A stretch of DNA of 64,000 nucleotides from Erwinia billingiae Eb661 (GCF_000196615.1 NC_014306.1:4216001-4280000), one strand, 5' to 3'. Counted from the first letter of the stretch, positions 24,794 to 34,682 are shown. Numbers and translations: made by a program. The notes: generated from the letters alone by a model not told the origin.

Positions 24794-25381
24794 TCAGTTT
24801 TGTTCCAGCGGGTGCCAGATTTCGGTGACGGCCCCTTCACCGCCGGTGATCGGGTCATGCTGCGGCATCGGAACCCGCTTAATTTCTACTATAGACTGGT
24901 TCAGAAGATTCAGCTCATCACGGCGGGTATCTGGCTGCATCCCGCGCGGGTAAGCGCCGACCGCAAAGAAGTCATCGCTGGCGGCCAGCTGTTGATGGCC
25001 AACGCCCGCCGGGATCAGCACCGCGTCGCCGGCATAGACGGTGACCGCCCGGCCGGTTTCACCGCCAAACAGAATTTGCGCCCAACCGGCAGCAATCCCC
25101 AACAGTTCATGGGTGTTGGGATGGTAATGGGTGTAAGGGAAAACCGGATAGCGCCAGCGCGGCAGCCACTGGTGGCGGGCAAACAGATCTTCGAAAAAGC
25201 GGGCAATGTCTTCTTCATCATCCGGTGCGACCTGCGGATAGATGATCAACGGCAGCGGATTGTTCGGTACGCCGCTGGCGGGCTGGAACGTCATATATTG
25301 CGGATTGGATGACGCGCCGGCAGAGAAAGTACCGGCAGCGAAGGACATCATGGTGAGTAGGCTCCCAGATTGCGGCAACAT
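24794..25381 (-). CDS. YjlB-type cupin protein
   Basis: A 195-residue single-domain cupin resembling B. subtilis YjlB; the double-stranded beta-helix holds YTHYHPNTHELLGI and later IPAGVGHQQL, which supply the likely metal-binding histidines and glutamate. No enzyme activity is known for the family. The start at 25381 has AGGAGA 7 nt upstream, the best site in the region. This leaves about 29 residues ahead of the family's usual start (MTFQPASGVPNN) that are rich in Ser, Ala and Gly and weakly signal-like. It has its own terminator and is separate from the Anbu operon. Confidence 0.65.
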   Translation of the reverse strand: MLPQSGSLLTMMSFAAGTFSAGASSNPQYMTFQPASGVPNNPLPLIIYPQVAPDDEEDIARFFEDLFARHQWLPRWRYPVFPYTHYHPNTHELLGIAAGWAQILFGGETGRAVTVYAGDAVLIPAGVGHQQLAASDDFFAVGAYPRGMQPDTRRDELNLLNQSIVEIKRVPMPQHDPITGGEGAVTEIWHPLEQN

Positions 25382-25682
25382 ACGGCGTCTCCTGTTTCTG
25401 GACTTGATTAGTTGTTAATTAATTGTGGCAAATAATCCACAAGATGCAATGTTTGCGCGACGGCGCAGATCACATAACTTATTAATTTACGGGAACTTAA
25501 CTCAAATCAGCGCAGCGGCAGATCCTTCAAGAGAAAGAAACGGAAATCGGGCTCAAAAAGGCGCGATGCAATGGCGTTTACCACGGTAGGCAAACTGTTA
25601 TAGCCATATTAATGAAAACTGTGTCTGCCCTGACTTTACGCAGTGTGTTTTACTGTGAACAGTCACGAATGAGGTGAGAAAA
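25382..25682. promoter_or_regulatory. Divergent cupin / ylaC intergenic region
   Basis: 301 nt between divergent starts; AT-rich near the cupin gene. It must hold both promoters. GAGGTGAG lies 4 nt ahead of the ylaC ATG. Nothing else is recognised. Confidence 0.4.
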
Positions 25683-26165
25683 ATGCACGACGTAAAACAG
25701 ATACTGCAACGCGAGATCGACACGCTGAATCAACAGGAACAGCGCGATAACCGGCCACGCCTGAGCATGACCTTCCTGAAAAACCATCCCGGCTTATGGA
25801 TATCAATGTATGTCTGTTACGCATTGACCGTAGCGCTGTGTTTCACCACCGAATTCCTCGGCTGGCCGGCGTTCTGGGGCGCGACGTTTTTTGTGCTGTT
25901 GATGAGCGGCTTGATGATGCTGGATGTGAATCCGCGCTACCGTTTTGAAGATATCGATACGCTGGATCTGCGCGTTTGCTATAACGGCGAGTGGTACTAC
26001 ATTCGTACCCTGTCCGACCAGGCGATTCAGGAAATCCTCTCCAGCAGCCAGGTTTCTGACAAGGTGAAACAGGGCATTGAAAAGCTGCTGTCGCTGAAAG
26101 GCGAAGTCGATTTCTACGACGTATATCATCTGACCTGGGGCCAGCAGCGCGCCTCAACTATCTGA
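25683..26165 (+). CDS. ylaC: YlaC family inner-membrane protein
   Basis: A 160-residue protein with two adjacent transmembrane segments (about 32-52 and 57-77) after a polar N-terminus (LNQQEQRDNRPRLSMTFLKNH), and a C-terminal cytoplasmic part with the family stretch DLRVCYNGEWY. Length and pattern agree with E. coli YlaC, a conserved membrane protein of unknown function. The ATG at 25683 is preferred over an in-frame GTG 9 nt upstream because GAGGTGAG is then a ribosome binding site. Confidence 0.88.
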   Translation: MHDVKQILQREIDTLNQQEQRDNRPRLSMTFLKNHPGLWISMYVCYALTVALCFTTEFLGWPAFWGATFFVLLMSGLMMLDVNPRYRFEDIDTLDLRVCYNGEWYYIRTLSDQAIQEILSSSQVSDKVKQGIEKLLSLKGEVDFYDVYHLTWGQQRASTI

Positions 26166-26173
26166 TGGCAATG

Positions 26174-26192
26174 GGGCCAGGCAAACTGGCCC
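26174..26192 (+). terminator. Weak terminator-like hairpin after ylaC
   Basis: Seven-bp stem GGGCCAG / CTGGCCC with loop GCAAA, followed by ATTAATCG rather than a real T-run. It lies between convergent ylaC and the MocR-type gene. Confidence 0.4.
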
Positions 26193-26240
26193 ATTAATCG
26201 CATCCATCAGCTCCTGCCCCGACGTCCGTCCGCCCTGCCT

Positions 26241-27650
26241 TTACAGCATTTCCGCAATCAGTCCCCCGAGAATCGCTACCGCCGCCTCCTGCGCATCGCC
26301 CCACGCCCATGACGCGTTAAAGCGGAAATAATTCGCGTATTGTTCGCCTGACGAGAACATTTTTCCGGGTGCAATACTGATGTTGTTGTTCAGCGCGCGG
26401 TAATAAAGTTCGGTGGTGTTCACCTGGCGCGGCAACTCCACCCACAAGAAATAGCCGCCCTGGGAATCGTTGATCCTCGCCTCTACCGGCAGATGACGCT
26501 TCAGCGACTGTCGCGCCTGATTCTTGCGCTGCTCCAGCAACATCCGCAGTTTGCGCAGATGGCTGTCATAGCTGCGGGTCAACAGGTAGTTGGCCAGCGC
26601 CAGCTGCATCGGCGTGCTGGTCGACAGCGTGCTCATCAGCTGTAAGCGCTGGATGCGCTGCGCATGCTGACCGGCAACCACCCAGCCGACGCGAAAGCCG
26701 GCCACCAGATTCTTGGAGAAGGACGAGCAGTGCAGCACGCTTTGTTCCAGCTCAAAGGCTTTAGCGGGCAGCGGCTTTTCATGACCAAAATAGAGTTCGT
26801 TGTAAACGTCATCCTCAATCAGCGTCACCTTATGGGCAGAGAGGATCTCCACCAGCCGCTGCTTTTTCGCTTTGGTCAGCGTATGGCCCACCGGATTCTG
26901 CTGGTTGGTCATCATCCAGCAGGCCTTGATCGGCCAGCGCTCCAGCGCCCTTTCCAGCTCGTCTAAATCCATCCCATGCTGTGGATCGGTGGCGATCGCC
27001 ACGGCCTTCAGCTTCAGCCGTTCAATCACCTGCAGCGCGCCGTAAAAACACGGGTTTTCGATCGCTACCCAGTCGCCGGGTTCGGTGACCGCCTGCATAC
27101 TCAGGTTCAGCGCTTCCATCGCACCGTTGGTAATAACGATTTCATCCGGGGAGACCTGAATGCCCTGCAAGGCGTAACGCTGCGCCAGGGTTTTGCGTAA
27201 GGCTTCATTGCCCGGCGGCAGGTTATTCAACGCGTCGGCAGGCTTCATGGTGTGGGAAACCGAGGCCAGCGAGCGCATCAGCTGCCGCTGCGGGAACAGT
27301 TCAGGATCGGGGAAGGCAGAGCCAAACGGCAGAATGCGCGGGTCGCGGCAGGCTTGCAGCACATCAAAGATAAAGGCATTGATATCGACAGACTCCGCCA
27401 GCTGCACCTTCTGGTGGCTGGCAGGCTGGCTGAGGAAGTCCGCGCGCGGGGCAACGTAGTAGCCGGACTGCGGGCGGGACTGGATCCACCCCTGGCTCTC
27501 CAGCACCTGATAGGCGTGCATCACCGTCATCAGGCTCATGCCGCTTAACGCGACCTGCTCTCGCAGCGAGGGCAGTTTTTCTCCCGGCAGCCAGACTTCC
27601 GACGAAATCTGCTGCTGGAGTTGGTCGATGAGCTGCTGGTATTTAGCCAA
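26241..27650 (-). CDS. ydcR: MocR/GntR-family regulator with aminotransferase domain (YdcR-like)
   Basis: A 469-residue fusion: an N-terminal GntR winged helix (about 1-70; GEKLPSLREQVALSGMS) and a C-terminal type-I aminotransferase-like domain (about 95-469) with a PLP lysine in CSSFSKNL. The length and almost every conserved stretch match E. coli YdcR. Such proteins are PLP- and ligand-sensing transcription regulators, not normal transaminases. Its target is unknown; no PLP biosynthesis or amino acid gene is beside it. An orthologue assignment is likely but not proven. Confidence 0.85.
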   Translation of the reverse strand: MAKYQQLIDQLQQQISSEVWLPGEKLPSLREQVALSGMSLMTVMHAYQVLESQGWIQSRPQSGYYVAPRADFLSQPASHQKVQLAESVDINAFIFDVLQACRDPRILPFGSAFPDPELFPQRQLMRSLASVSHTMKPADALNNLPPGNEALRKTLAQRYALQGIQVSPDEIVITNGAMEALNLSMQAVTEPGDWVAIENPCFYGALQVIERLKLKAVAIATDPQHGMDLDELERALERWPIKACWMMTNQQNPVGHTLTKAKKQRLVEILSAHKVTLIEDDVYNELYFGHEKPLPAKAFELEQSVLHCSSFSKNLVAGFRVGWVVAGQHAQRIQRLQLMSTLSTSTPMQLALANYLLTRSYDSHLRKLRMLLEQRKNQARQSLKRHLPVEARINDSQGGYFLWVELPRQVNTTELYYRALNNNISIAPGKMFSSGEQYANYFRFNASWAWGDAQEAAVAILGGLIAEML

Positions 27651-27707
27651 AACTGTTACATGCCCGAACTAGGAATTTGGCAACTATTATAGGTCGCCGC
27701 TGACGGA

Positions 27708-29840
27708 TTAAACAATGTCCGTTAGCGGCGTGATGCCAATCAACTCTTTTTTCAGGGTTGGCAACACGTCCACTTCAGTGTCACCGACGTAATGCTTCAG
27801 CCCGGCCACCTGATCCGCAGGGATTGGTCGGCCTAATAAATAGCCCTGTAGGGAGTTACAGCCGAGGCTGGTAAGAAACGCCTGCTGTTCTTCGGTTTCC
27901 ACCCCTTCAGCCACCACTTTCAGGTTCAGGGTCTGCGCCAGCGCCACAATGGCGGTGACGATGGTGGCATCCTCGCTCTGCGCCTGTAACTCATTGACGA
28001 AGGCACGGTCAATTTTCAGCTCGCTGGCCGGTAAACGCTTCAGGTACAGCAGGCTGGAGTAGCCGGTACCAAAGTCATCAATCGAGGCTTTGACGCCCAG
28101 ATCGGTCAGCTGCGTCAGGATGCGGATACTTTCATCCGGATCGCGCATCGCGGTGGTTTCCGTCACTTCCAGCGTCAGCAGCTCGGCCGGAATATGATGA
28201 ACCTTCAGCGCGGTGAGCACGGTTTCCACCAGGCCTGGCTGTTCAAACTGCAACGCGGACAGGTTGACGGCCACCGACCAGTGCGGATTGCCCTGCAAAT
28301 GCCAGATACGCAGCTGGCGACAGGCTTCGTTGATCACCCAGTTGCCGATACTGACAATCAGCCCGGTTTTTTCCGCCAGCGGCAGGAATACGTCCGGGGA
28401 CATCAGGCCGCGCTCCGGGTGCTGCCAGCGGATTAACGCTTCAAATCCGAGGATCGGTCCCTGCGGAGCACAGAACTTCGGCTGATAGAACAGACGGAGT
28501 TCTTCACGCTCCTGCGCCAGCCACAAATCGTTAATCAGCTGCAGTTGGCTCTGCGCAATCATGTTCATCGATGGCTGGAAGAAGGTGTAGCCGTTACGGC
28601 CGTTATTTTTGGTGTGATACATGGCGGCATCGGCATTGAACATCAGCTCGCGCTCGTCATTGCCATCGCCAGGGAACACGGCAATGCCGATGCTCAGCGA
28701 CACCATCAGTTCATAACGGGAAATTTCAAACGGCTGATCGATGGCTTTGACCAGCATATCGGCCGTGGTGGCCGCATCATTGGGATCGTTGATCTCCACC
28801 AGCAGCACAAACTCATCGCCGCCCAGACGGGCCAGCGTGTGGTGGCCCTTCAGCAGATGGTTCATTCGGTCGGTGACGGCAACCAGCAGGTTGTCACCGA
28901 TATGGTGGCCGAAGGCATCATTAACCGCCTTAAAGCCATCAAGATCCATAAACATCAGCGCAAAAGAGGTGTTTTCCCGCACCGCTTTATTCATCGCCTG
29001 GTCCAGACGATCTTCCAGCAGAATACGGTTAGGTAAGCGGGTCAGGTTATCGTGTAGCGCCAGCTGAGCCAGCTCGCGGTTGGCATCGGCCAGCGAAGAC
29101 GCCAGCACCGAGGTTCGCGCCTGCAGGCGGGCATCCAGCGTCGACACCACCAGGGTGATCCCCAGAATGGAGAGCGTCACCACCACCACCAGCACCGCCA
29201 GCCAGTTGCTGTTAACGCCCATTTCAGTGGCGTGGCTGTGCATCGGGAAGCTGGCGGCCGCCATGCCGGTGTAGTGCATCCCGGCGATCGCAAAGCCCAT
29301 TACCGTTGCCGCACCCGCGCGCATCAGCGCCAGTCGACCGCCGCCCTGACGCAGCTTAAACGCCAGCCACAGCGCCGCAGTGGACGCGGCCAGCGCAATC
29401 ACCACCGACAGCATGATCCAGTTCCAGTTCCAGATGATGCCCGGCTCGAACATCAAGGCCGCCATGCCGGTGTAGTGCATCGCCACCACGCCGCTGGCTA
29501 ACACCAGCGCGCCTACCATCAGGCGATGCAGCGGCAGTTCGCCGTAGCAAACAATCCACAGCGCGAAGATAGAGGCCGCCACCGCAATCAGCATCGACAC
29601 CACGGTCAGCGTGGGATCGTAACTCATCACCATTGCCATGTTCATCGCCAGCATGCCGATAAAGTGCATCGACCAGATGCCGACGCCCATCGCAAAGCCG
29701 CCGCCAAACAGCCAGACCTGCGCTGTTCTGCCTGTAGTGGTCGCCACTCTGCCCGCCATATCCAGTGCGGTATAGGAAGCCAGAAAAGCCACGAAGATGG
29801 AAACGATGACCAGAAGCTGGTCGTAGGAGCTCATAAGCAT
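27708..29840 (-). CDS. MHYT-GGDEF-EAL membrane c-di-GMP enzyme
   Basis: A 710-residue protein. A seven-helix MHYT sensor domain (about 5-235) carries three MH motifs, at 58-61 (MHFI), 121-124 (MHYT) and 188-191 (MHYT), thought to bind copper and sense O2, CO or NO. A GGDEF domain follows (about 260-420; GGDEF at 340-344, intact) and then an EAL domain (about 440-690; EAL at 467-469, DDFGTGYS and EGVETEEQ present). Both catalytic signatures look competent, so the direction cannot be predicted. The RxxD inhibitory site ahead of GGDEF is absent. It resembles Pseudomonas MucR and B. subtilis YkoW. It is divergent from a Csu-type pilus operon. Confidence 0.88.
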   Translation of the reverse strand: MLMSSYDQLLVIVSIFVAFLASYTALDMAGRVATTTGRTAQVWLFGGGFAMGVGIWSMHFIGMLAMNMAMVMSYDPTLTVVSMLIAVAASIFALWIVCYGELPLHRLMVGALVLASGVVAMHYTGMAALMFEPGIIWNWNWIMLSVVIALAASTAALWLAFKLRQGGGRLALMRAGAATVMGFAIAGMHYTGMAAASFPMHSHATEMGVNSNWLAVLVVVVTLSILGITLVVSTLDARLQARTSVLASSLADANRELAQLALHDNLTRLPNRILLEDRLDQAMNKAVRENTSFALMFMDLDGFKAVNDAFGHHIGDNLLVAVTDRMNHLLKGHHTLARLGGDEFVLLVEINDPNDAATTADMLVKAIDQPFEISRYELMVSLSIGIAVFPGDGNDERELMFNADAAMYHTKNNGRNGYTFFQPSMNMIAQSQLQLINDLWLAQEREELRLFYQPKFCAPQGPILGFEALIRWQHPERGLMSPDVFLPLAEKTGLIVSIGNWVINEACRQLRIWHLQGNPHWSVAVNLSALQFEQPGLVETVLTALKVHHIPAELLTLEVTETTAMRDPDESIRILTQLTDLGVKASIDDFGTGYSSLLYLKRLPASELKIDRAFVNELQAQSEDATIVTAIVALAQTLNLKVVAEGVETEEQQAFLTSLGCNSLQGYLLGRPIPADQVAGLKHYVGDTEVDVLPTLKKELIGITPLTDIV

Positions 29841-30389
29841 AGGGAAATCTCTGATGCTGATGCCGTTTTACGGGCGCCGGGTAGTTAAACAAAATTGCTG
29901 AAAAAAACTGCCTTTGAGATCAGTGTATCGGCTAAAGATCAGGCAACTTTATGCCTGTGACAATAAAGAACGGAAGCTGAATAAAATAAGCACAGCGCAA
30001 TGATAGATATCCCTATAATTTATCTCGTTTATTAATTGCCAATAGCGATCCTACGAACATAGCAGAGGCACTTTTTTTTGCGAAGTTATAAATAGGAAAA
30101 GTCCCGTTTATTTTCACAGCCCAGATCGGGTAAGGGTTTGGCGCAGAAATGATTTCTACCGGTAAATTGATAAGCTTTATTTTAAGGTTTCGCTTCGCTA
30201 CAAGGTCCAGGCTGATCTATAGTAAAGAAAAACAAGACAAAGCTGTTAATTCAAACGCCTGAAGCACAGCCCTCAGGTGTTTATTGTGACAGCGATCAAG
30301 TAATTTTATTGCAGAATTTAGCGTCACTTATATTAATTTCACATCAGGCGAAAAAGCACGTTCATCTGTCTAATCAGTAAGGAATGGTT
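29841..30389. promoter_or_regulatory. Long AT-rich spacer upstream of the pilus operon
   Basis: 549 nt between the c-di-GMP enzyme and the first pilin, clearly AT-richer than the flanks. It contains an inverted repeat, AAACGCCTGA (30253-30262) and TCAGGTGTTT (30273-30282), with one G-T pair, a 10-nt loop and a weak T-tract, about 107 nt before the pilin start. No coding sequence is seen. It probably holds both promoters and regulator sites for the pilus. Confidence 0.5.
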
Positions 30390-30956
30390 ATGAAAATGAA
30401 GCTTTTTCTGCTGGGCTGTGGCCTTAGCCTTGGCGTGGCCTCTTCTGGCTTTGCCGCCACCACAACGGGAACCATTAACGCAAGGCTGGTCCTGACCACC
30501 GGCTGCCTGGTTAACGGTCAGTCCGCCACCACCGGCGTTAACTTCGGTACCTTAGACTTTGGTAGCAGCGCTGCCACCTTCGATACTCTGAACGCCACCT
30601 TAGTCGGCTCGCTGGGTAACGGCATCTTTGTCCGTTGCACCACCGGTCAAACCTACAACGTTCAGCTCACCAGCAGTAATGCGGCCCCCGCTACCGTGTT
30701 CGGTGCGGTGACGGCACAGCCACGCTATCTGGTACTCGGCAGTGACGCCACACAGGGAATTGCTTACACCCTGTATGGCACCACCTCTTACACCACGCCA
30801 ATTGCTAACAGCACAAACCTGACTAATACCGGCACCACCGATCCGGTCAACGGCGACAACTACCCGATTTACGGTCGTATCACCGGCGGTGGATTCAATG
30901 CGGCCATTCCGGCAGGCACCTACACCGATACCATCAACGTAGCCGTCAATTACTGA
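30390..30956 (+). CDS. Csu-type major pilin (spore coat U domain)
   Basis: A 188-residue secreted protein: signal peptide (about 1-22, ending FAA), then one spore coat U (SCPU) domain, the pilin fold of archaic chaperone-usher pili. Two cysteines sit in the usual places (TGCLVNG; RCTTGQ) and the chain ends TYTDTINVAVNY, the pattern that completes the chaperone groove. First gene of a five-gene operon and therefore the likely shaft subunit (CsuA/B role). ATG 30390 is chosen over 30384 because AAGGA then lies 6 nt upstream. Confidence 0.85.
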   Translation: MKMKLFLLGCGLSLGVASSGFAATTTGTINARLVLTTGCLVNGQSATTGVNFGTLDFGSSAATFDTLNATLVGSLGNGIFVRCTTGQTYNVQLTSSNAAPATVFGAVTAQPRYLVLGSDATQGIAYTLYGTTSYTTPIANSTNLTNTGTTDPVNGDNYPIYGRITGGGFNAAIPAGTYTDTINVAVNY

Positions 30957-30993
30957 GTCTGAAGACAGGGAAAACAACGTGCTGGAGTGGGTG

Positions 30994-31509
30994 ATGCGAC
31001 AAGGCGGGAGGCTTTATCCGCTGTGCCTGATGCTGCTGTTAATCAGTTATCAGAGTTGGTCGCTACCCACTCAAACTTTTCAGGTGACGGCTTCGGTGGT
31101 CAACGGCTGCGTGGTGTCGGGAACCAATCCAGGCGTGTTTGGCACGCTGGATTTTGGCACCCAACCGGGTGTTGGCAGCCGCAGCGTCAGTGCCGCGTTT
31201 GTGCAAAGCACCACCATCACGCTGGCCTGCACGCCCGGCACCACGCTGAATATGAGCATTAATGGCGGTAGCAACTACGGCTCCAGCCGTAATCTGAAGG
31301 TGGCAAATAACACCAACCTGGTGGCCTATTCGCTGTATACCAATGCCAGCCACAGTGCGGCAAGTGCTATCCCGGTGAATCAGAACGTGGCGCTGACCTA
31401 CAGCAATGCAAACAACATTACCCTGCCGATTTATGGCCTGCTGCAGCTGAGTGGCGTCAACCGGGCAGGGACTTACAGCGACACGCTGACCGTGACGCTG
31501 AGTTGGTAA
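30994..31509 (+). CDS. Csu-type minor pilin (spore coat U domain)
   Basis: A 171-residue secreted pilin: signal peptide to about residue 22 and one SCPU domain with cysteines in NGCVVSG and ACTPGT and the terminal TYSDTLTVTLSW. It is about 37 nt downstream of the first pilin. The ATG at 30994 has GGAG 7 nt upstream; a GTG at 30979 is an alternative. Probably an adaptor or minor subunit (CsuA or CsuB role). Confidence 0.82.
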   Translation: MRQGGRLYPLCLMLLLISYQSWSLPTQTFQVTASVVNGCVVSGTNPGVFGTLDFGTQPGVGSRSVSAAFVQSTTITLACTPGTTLNMSINGGSNYGSSRNLKVANNTNLVAYSLYTNASHSAASAIPVNQNVALTYSNANNITLPIYGLLQLSGVNRAGTYSDTLTVTLSW

Positions 31510-31535
31510 AACAGGGATTTCAGAAGGATTGAATA

Positions 31536-32255
31536 ATGAAGACGCTACGACTTTTTGGCCTGCTGATCAGCCTGATGGGCAGTGCTCTGGTGGCGCCAGC
31601 CTGGGCTGGTAACTCGGTGTTGATCTGGCCTATCGATCCTAAAATCCCCAGCGGTGATAAAGCCACCGAGCTGTGGCTGGAGAACCGGGGAGAAGCCACC
31701 ACCTTAATGCAGGTCAGGGTGTTTACCTGGCAGCAGATTAACGGCCAGGAACAGTATCAGACGCAGCAAACCGTGGTCGCCAGCCCGCCGCTGGTGAGGA
31801 TTGAACCGGGGAAAAAACAGCTGGTGCGGTTGATCAATCAGACGCCGCCACCGGCAGGCAAGGAGGTCGCGTACCGGGTATTGCTGGATGAGATCCCCAC
31901 CCCGCAAACGCCGGGTAAAGACCAGGCCGGGCTGAACTTCCAGATGCGTTACTCGGTGCCGCTGTTCACCTACGGTAAAGGCCTTTCCTCCGACTCGGCT
32001 AAGCCCGATCTCAGCTGGCAGACGGTCAGCCAGGATGGCCATTCCGCCATCAGGATCACCAATAACGGCTCTGGCCACGCCAGACTGAGCAAGGTCTCGC
32101 TCGGCAGCCGCATTCTGTCCAACAGCCTGTTTGGCTATGTGCTGGCAGGATCCAGCAATACCTTTCCGTTGAATTTCCCGGCTTCCAACAGTTCGGAACT
32201 GAGCGCGCAGCTGGAAAATAACAAAAGCTGGCGTAGTACCGGTTCCTCACAGTAA
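31536..32255 (+). CDS. Periplasmic pilus chaperone (PapD-like, CsuC role)
   Basis: A 239-residue protein with a signal peptide (1-24, ending AWA) and a PapD-like two-domain fold. It starts its mature part with NSVLIWPIDPKIPSGDKATELWLENRG and holds the basic GKKQLVRLINQ stretch that binds pilin C-termini. It donates strands to pilins and passes them to the usher. Gene order, pilin-chaperone-usher-adhesin, is that of csuC. Confidence 0.88.
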   Translation: MKTLRLFGLLISLMGSALVAPAWAGNSVLIWPIDPKIPSGDKATELWLENRGEATTLMQVRVFTWQQINGQEQYQTQQTVVASPPLVRIEPGKKQLVRLINQTPPPAGKEVAYRVLLDEIPTPQTPGKDQAGLNFQMRYSVPLFTYGKGLSSDSAKPDLSWQTVSQDGHSAIRITNNGSGHARLSKVSLGSRILSNSLFGYVLAGSSNTFPLNFPASNSSELSAQLENNKSWRSTGSSQ

Positions 32256-32258
32256 CGC

Positions 32259-34682
32259 ATGAGCAGGCGATGCGTTGCGTCACTGGGACGCTGCTCCCTG
32301 GCCGTCACCGGCATCATCAGTTGCCTGTTCCCTGTAACCGGCAGCGCGGAAACCTTTTCCTCACTGCCGCCGCCGCCGCAACAAACTGCGCCAGGTCAGC
32401 AGAACAATCAGTACATGCTGGGACTGGTGGTGAACGATCAGGACAGCGGTCAGGTGGTGCCGGTTGAGTTTAAGGATGACCACTATTTATTGCGCGCGGG
32501 CGATCTGCAGCGCGCCGGGATCCCCACCTCGAAGATTAACGCCTCGATTGTCGATGTCTCGACGCTCCCCGAGGTCAAAGCCGAATACGATCGACCGCGT
32601 CAGCGCATCCTGCTGACCGTGCCGCCGGCCTGGCTGCCGAAGCAAACCATCGCCAGCGCCGAGACCAACGGCCCGCGCTATCCGGGACGCACCACCGCAG
32701 GCGCCCTGTTCAATTACGATCTGTATACCAGCCACACCTCGGCCAGCGGCACCCGAATTTCTGCCTGGAACGAATTCCGCCTGTTCAGCGAAAGCGGGCA
32801 GTTTTCTACCAATGGCGTTTATCAGGAACAGCTTTCCGGTACGCCGGGCAGCCAGGACGAGGGCTTCCTGCGCTACGACACCTGGTGGAGTAATCAGGAT
32901 GAGAACCACTCGCTCAGCTGGCGGGTGGGCGATCTGATCACCGACTCGCTGGCGTGGACCAGCAGCGTCAGGCTGGGCGGTATCCAGATCGCCAGGGACT
33001 TTTCCGTGCGCCCGGATTTGGTCACCTATCCGCTGCCGTCGTTTTCCGGCCAGGCGGCGGTGCCATCAACCGTTGACCTGTTTGTGAACGGTTATAAAAA
33101 CAGCAGTAACAACGTCCAGCCTGGCCCGTGGTCACTGACCAATATGCCGTTCGTTAACGGCGCGGGGAACGCGGTGGTGGTGACCACCGATGCGGTGGGC
33201 CGGCGCGTGACCACCACCCTGCCGTTTTATGTGTCGAGTAACCTGCTGAAACCCGGCCTGTCGGACTTTTCATTTTCTGCCGGTGCGCTGCGTGAAAATT
33301 ACGGTCTGAAGAATTTTGATTACGGAGCCGGTGCGGTCAGCGGCTCGTATCGTTATGGCCTGAACGACTGGCTGACGCTGGAAAGCCACGCCGAAGGTGC
33401 CGATGCGCTGGCGGTGGGCGGCGCGGGCGGCCAGATGAGAGTTGGCTCGCTGGGCGTGGTCAATGCAGCGCTGACGCAAAGCCAGATGGAAGGCGACACC
33501 GGCACGCAGTACAGCTGGGGTTATCAGTACAACAACAGCCGCTTCAGCGTCGGCACGCAGCATATCGTGCGCTCGTCGGGCTTCGGCAATCTGGCCCTGT
33601 ACGGCGATCGTAACGGTAACATCGGCGGCTCGGAATACACCCTCAGCCGCCGCAGCGCCCAGTACAGTGCCAGCCTGTCGCTGAACCAGTATGGCAGCGT
33701 CGGCGCCGCCTTTATTGATATCACCAGCGGCACCGGTGACCGCACCCAGCTGTGGAACCTGTCGTGGAGTAAGAACCTGTGGGGCAACAGCAGCCTCTAC
33801 GTCTCGGCCAGCCGCGACCAGCAGGAAGGTGAATGGTCCGGTGCCATCTCACTGGTGATCCCGTTCAGCGATCTGGGCACGGTCAGCGTAAGTCAGGAAC
33901 GCGATCAGCAAGGCGGATCGTCACAACGCATCACCGCCTCACGCGCGATGCCGACCGAAGGCGGTTTTGCCTGGGATGCCTCGTATGCCAATCAGAGCAG
34001 CGACAGCGATTACCGCCAGGCGAGCCTGAGCTGGCGTAACGCCAATCTCGAAACCTCCGCCGGCTTCTATGGCGACAAGGACTACAGCACCGAATGGGCG
34101 GATTTAACCGGCTCGGTGGTGTTGATGGATGGCAGCCTGTTTGCCGCCAATCAGGTTAACGACGCCTTCGTGCTGGTGAAAACCGACTATCCGAACATCA
34201 ATGTCCGCTACGAAAACCAACTGATGGGTAAAACCAATGACAACGGCTATCTGCTGGTGCCGGGCATCAGCTCCTATTATCCGGCGAAGTACGATATCGA
34301 TACGCTCGATCTGCCGGCGGATATGACCACCTCCAGCGTGGAACAGCGCTTTGCCGTCAAGCGGGACAGTGGCTATCTGCTGCACTTCCCGATTGAACCG
34401 CTGCGTGCCGCCAGCGTGATCCTGCACGATCAAAACGGCCAGCCGCTGCCGGTGTCCACGCAGATCCTCCGCGAAGGTCAGGCAACCGAATACGTTGGCT
34501 GGGATGGTCTGGTGTGGATGGAAAACCTGAAAACTGACAATGCTTTCCGCGCGGAAACGCCGGATGGTCGCCACTGCGCGTCAACACTCACTGTGGCGGG
34601 CGGCCGCCCGAAATCGCTTGAAACTTACGGGCCGCTAACCTGCTCGCTCACATCCGATCCCTCTCCAGGAACGTCACCATGA
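32259..34682 (+). CDS. Outer-membrane pilus usher (CsuD role)
   Basis: An 807-residue FimD/PapC-type usher. Signal peptide (to about residue 31), N-terminal chaperone-binding domain, a 24-strand barrel with a middle plug region, and C-terminal domains (KTNDNGYLLVPGISSYYPAKYDID is the usher family signature). It secretes and assembles the pilins. The stop codon region overlaps the adhesin gene start by 4 nt (ATGA), so the last two genes are coupled. Confidence 0.9.
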   Translation: MSRRCVASLGRCSLAVTGIISCLFPVTGSAETFSSLPPPPQQTAPGQQNNQYMLGLVVNDQDSGQVVPVEFKDDHYLLRAGDLQRAGIPTSKINASIVDVSTLPEVKAEYDRPRQRILLTVPPAWLPKQTIASAETNGPRYPGRTTAGALFNYDLYTSHTSASGTRISAWNEFRLFSESGQFSTNGVYQEQLSGTPGSQDEGFLRYDTWWSNQDENHSLSWRVGDLITDSLAWTSSVRLGGIQIARDFSVRPDLVTYPLPSFSGQAAVPSTVDLFVNGYKNSSNNVQPGPWSLTNMPFVNGAGNAVVVTTDAVGRRVTTTLPFYVSSNLLKPGLSDFSFSAGALRENYGLKNFDYGAGAVSGSYRYGLNDWLTLESHAEGADALAVGGAGGQMRVGSLGVVNAALTQSQMEGDTGTQYSWGYQYNNSRFSVGTQHIVRSSGFGNLALYGDRNGNIGGSEYTLSRRSAQYSASLSLNQYGSVGAAFIDITSGTGDRTQLWNLSWSKNLWGNSSLYVSASRDQQEGEWSGAISLVIPFSDLGTVSVSQERDQQGGSSQRITASRAMPTEGGFAWDASYANQSSDSDYRQASLSWRNANLETSAGFYGDKDYSTEWADLTGSVVLMDGSLFAANQVNDAFVLVKTDYPNINVRYENQLMGKTNDNGYLLVPGISSYYPAKYDIDTLDLPADMTTSSVEQRFAVKRDSGYLLHFPIEPLRAASVILHDQNGQPLPVSTQILREGQATEYVGWDGLVWMENLKTDNAFRAETPDGRHCASTLTVAGGRPKSLETYGPLTCSLTSDPSPGTSP

